Shown here piece after piece: positions 38,734 through 40,567 of a stretch of DNA of 40,567 bases (its first letter is position 1; every line of letters begins with the position of its first letter). The position numbers and the translations under genes are program-made. The stretch is from an uncultured Pelagibacteraceae bacterium. GTDB lineage: Bacteria; Pseudomonadota; Alphaproteobacteria; Pelagibacterales; Pelagibacteraceae. Below the pieces are notes generated by a model. It searched no databases. It had not been told where the DNA came from and worked only from the letters and a program-made list of their open reading frames with translations. Location: NCBI GenBank assembly GCA_902535275.1, contig CACASS010000005.1, forward strand, positions 1 to 40,567, written 5' to 3'.

Positions 38734-40020
38734 ATGACAGATTATAAAGTAAAAGACATTAACGAAGCAGAATTTGGAAGAAAAGAAATCTCTCTAGCAG
38801 AGACTGAAATGCCAGGATTAATGGCAGTAAGAGCCGAATATAAAGGCAAAAATCCACTTAAAGGTGCAAGAATTTTAGGTTGTCTTCATATGACAATTCA
38901 AACAGCAGTTTTGATTGAAACTCTAGTTGATTTAGGTGCAGAATGTAGATGGTCTTCATGCAATATATTTTCAACACAAGATCATGCAGCAGCAGCAATT
39001 GCAAAAGCTGGTATCCCAGTATTTGCTTGGAAGGGTGAGACAGAGGAAGAATACTGGTGGTGTGTAAAACAAACAATTGAGGGTAAAAAAGATTGGATAC
39101 CTAACATGATTTTAGATGATGGTGGAGATCTCACTGCACTTATGCATAAAGATTATAAAGATTTATTAAAAGGCGTAAAAGGATTAAGTGAAGAAACGAC
39201 AACAGGGGTTCTAGCACTTAAAAAAATGGAAGAACAAGGTCAATTGTTAGTGCCAGCAATTAACGTAAACGACTCAGTCACAAAATCAAAATTTGATAAC
39301 TTATATGGATGTAGGGAGAGTTTAGTTGATGGAATTAAAAGAGCTACTGATGTAATGATGTCAGGAAAAGTTGCAATCGTTGCAGGCTTTGGTGATGTTG
39401 GAAAAGGTAGTGCAGCATCTTTAAGACAAAGTGGAGCAAGAGTATTAGTTACTGAAACTGATCCTATTTGTGCATTGCAAGCTGCTATGGAAGGTTACGA
39501 AGTAGTTTTAATGGATGAAATGATCGGTCAAGCAGATATTGTCGTAACTGCAACTGGAAATAAAGATGTGGTAACGGCAGATCATATGAGAGCTATGAAA
39601 GATAGATCTATTCTATGTAATATCGGTCACTTTGATAATGAAATACAAGTTGAGGCTCTGAAAAACTATAAATGGGATGAAGTAAAACCCCAAGTTCACG
39701 AAATAACATTCCCAGATGACAAAAGATTAATTTTGTTAGCTGAAGGAAGACTTGTAAATTTAGGTTGTGGAACTGGTCACCCAAGTTTTGTAATGAGTGC
39801 ATCATTTACTAACCAGGTAATTGCTCAAATTGAGCTTTGGAATAATTCAGATAACTATGAAAATAAAGTTTATGTGCTTCCTAAACACTTAGATGAAAAG
39901 GTTGCAAGGCTTCACTTAGATAAAGTTGGTGCAAAATTAACACCATTATCTAAAGAGCAAGCTGATTATATAAGTGTAACACCAGAGGGACCATACAAGC
40001 CTCATGCTTATCGCTACTAG
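38734..40020 (+). CDS. ahcY: S-adenosylhomocysteine hydrolase
   Basis: Splits S-adenosylhomocysteine, the product of SAM-dependent methylations, to adenosine and homocysteine, relieving inhibition of methyltransferases. The 428 residues are the compact version of the enzyme. The N-terminal block has [12 protein letters not shown] and [20 protein letters not shown]. The active-site area has [16 protein letters not shown] and YWWCVKQTI, then [17 protein letters not shown]. The NAD-binding Rossmann motif is [12 protein letters not shown]. The C-terminal KPHAYRY tail is diagnostic and reaches the neighbouring subunit's cofactor. tsaE begins 17 bases inside its end. Confidence 0.98.
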   Translation: MTDYKVKDINEAEFGRKEISLAETEMPGLMAVRAEYKGKNPLKGARILGCLHMTIQTAVLIETLVDLGAECRWSSCNIFSTQDHAAAAIAKAGIPVFAWKGETEEEYWWCVKQTIEGKKDWIPNMILDDGGDLTALMHKDYKDLLKGVKGLSEETTTGVLALKKMEEQGQLLVPAINVNDSVTKSKFDNLYGCRESLVDGIKRATDVMMSGKVAIVAGFGDVGKGSAASLRQSGARVLVTETDPICALQAAMEGYEVVLMDEMIGQADIVVTATGNKDVVTADHMRAMKDRSILCNIGHFDNEIQVEALKNYKWDEVKPQVHEITFPDDKRLILLAEGRLVNLGCGTGHPSFVMSASFTNQVIAQIELWNNSDNYENKVYVLPKHLDEKVARLHLDKVGAKLTPLSKEQADYISVTPEGPYKPHAYRY

Positions 40021-40483
40021 AAGTGGTAAAATAAATATTTCTAAAGAAAAAGATACTAAACTTGTAGCTGAACGCCTTTGTAAGTTCATTAAATTAGGAG
40101 ATTTCATACTTTTAACTGGCAATCTAGGCGTAGGGAAAACTACTTTCATTAAATACATTATTAATTCTCTACAAAGAAAAAATAGAAAGGAAATATCGGA
40201 AGTTCCTAGTCCTACTTTTAATATTACTAATGAGTATCAGATAAAAAAAATTTTAATAAAGCATTTCGATTTATACAGAATTAAAAATAAAAAAGACCTT
40301 AATAACTTAGGTATCCAAGAAAATTTAAAAAAACAAATAACCTTAATTGAGTGGCCAGAAATTATAAAAAAACTAAAAATAAAAAATAGTATTAGCTTAA
40401 TCTTTAAATATAATGAAAGCTATACTGAGCGTTATCTTACAATAATTTCTAAAAACAAAAAAATAATTAATGAATTTAAATAA
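40004..40483 (+). CDS. tsaE: tRNA threonylcarbamoyladenosine biosynthesis ATPase TsaE
   Basis: ATPase needed with TsaB and TsaD to install t6A at position 37 of ANN-decoding tRNAs. The 159 residues carry Walker [10 protein letters not shown], the family block [18 protein letters not shown], and the C-terminal Walker B-like [10 protein letters not shown]. It overlaps ahcY by 17 bases and the next gene by 14. In Alphaproteobacteria tsaE is commonly followed by an amgK-like kinase and a sugar nucleotidyltransferase; the first of these is seen here. Confidence 0.93.
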   Translation: MLIATRSGKINISKEKDTKLVAERLCKFIKLGDFILLTGNLGVGKTTFIKYIINSLQRKNRKEISEVPSPTFNITNEYQIKKILIKHFDLYRIKNKKDLNNLGIQENLKKQITLIEWPEIIKKLKIKNSISLIFKYNESYTERYLTIISKNKKIINEFK

Positions 40484-40567
40484 GTTAAAAAAACTAAAAG
40501 GAGATGCGTCATTTAGAAATTTTTATAGAGGAAAAAAAAATATTCTTGTTCATTGTGTAAAAAACAA
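40470..40567 (+). CDS. AmgK-like sugar kinase / aminoglycoside phosphotransferase family, 3' partial
   Basis: The start of a gene cut by the right edge: 32 complete codons from the ATG at 40470. The N-terminus reads [20 protein letters not shown], and GDASFRxxxR is the N-terminal hallmark of the AmgK (COG3178) phosphotransferases that follow tsaE in Alphaproteobacteria. Characterised AmgK phosphorylates N-acetylmuramate and N-acetylglucosamine at C1 in peptidoglycan recycling. The 14-base overlap with tsaE supports the start. With so little sequence the identification leans on the motif and on conserved gene order. Confidence 0.65.
   Translation, partial: MNLNKLKKLKGDASFRNFYRGKKNILVHCVKN

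Overview
The window is an AT-rich, tightly packed stretch of bacterial core genome. It best fits a streamlined marine alphaproteobacterium of the SAR11 / Candidatus Pelagibacter type. The evidence is: (i) very low GC with overlapping or nearly touching genes and no gene-free stretch over 200 bases; (ii) alphaproteobacterial markers, namely a RegA/ActR regulator ending in the conserved Fis-type helix-turn-helix, ChvI-ChvG next to ahcY, a class I lysyl-tRNA synthetase, an F1 ATPase operon separated from F0, the rplU-rpmA-obgE-proBA-nadD-rsfS-ctpA-rppH block, metX-metW, and tsaE followed by an amgK-like gene; (iii) a SAM-II riboswitch before metX. The genus assignment is inference. There are no rRNA or tRNA genes, insertion sequences, prophage genes or CRISPR arrays.

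Layout. 1-9499 (+): end of sucB, lpdA, priA, then atpHAGDC. 9488-16020 (-): one long operon read from a good promoter near 16060: rplU, rpmA, obgE, proB, proA, nadD, rsfS, ctpA, rppH. 16086-18502 (-): metX-metW-gloB behind a SAM-II aptamer. 18703-20680 (+): hisC and tyrA. 20677-24240 (-): trkH, ampG and a cytoplasmic-looking NlpC/P60 peptidase. 24327-27801 (+): lysK, pyrD, rpmB and a VUT-family (queuosine precursor) transporter. 27803-31963 (-): a four-gene polyamine operon. 32109-32672 (+): regA. 32674-33603 (-): a lone ABC ATPase. 33654-40567 (+): polA, chvI, chvG, ahcY, tsaE and the first 98 bases of an amgK-like kinase.

How the genes work together. Energy metabolism is represented by the 2-oxoacid dehydrogenase E2/E3 pair and the F1 ATPase. 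Methionine/SAM metabolism is represented by metXW under SAM control and by ahcY. Cell-wall recycling is suggested by ampG, the NlpC/P60 peptidase without signal peptide and the amgK-like kinase. The polyamine operon joins an ornithine/lysine decarboxylase, a deoxyhypusine-synthase-like enzyme (probably a homospermidine synthase in a bacterium), N-carbamoylputrescine amidase and agmatine deiminase, so putrescine could be made from both ornithine and agmatine.

The most unusual signals are non-coding. The decarboxylase leader holds a terminator-like hairpin with a U8 tract lying inside a 12-codon open frame, which looks like an attenuator. The SAM-II aptamer is followed by a U8 tract and sits about 50 nt from the metX start, so it does not overlap that start's ribosome-binding region. 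Several promoters lie so close to their start codons that leaderless or near-leaderless mRNAs are predicted.
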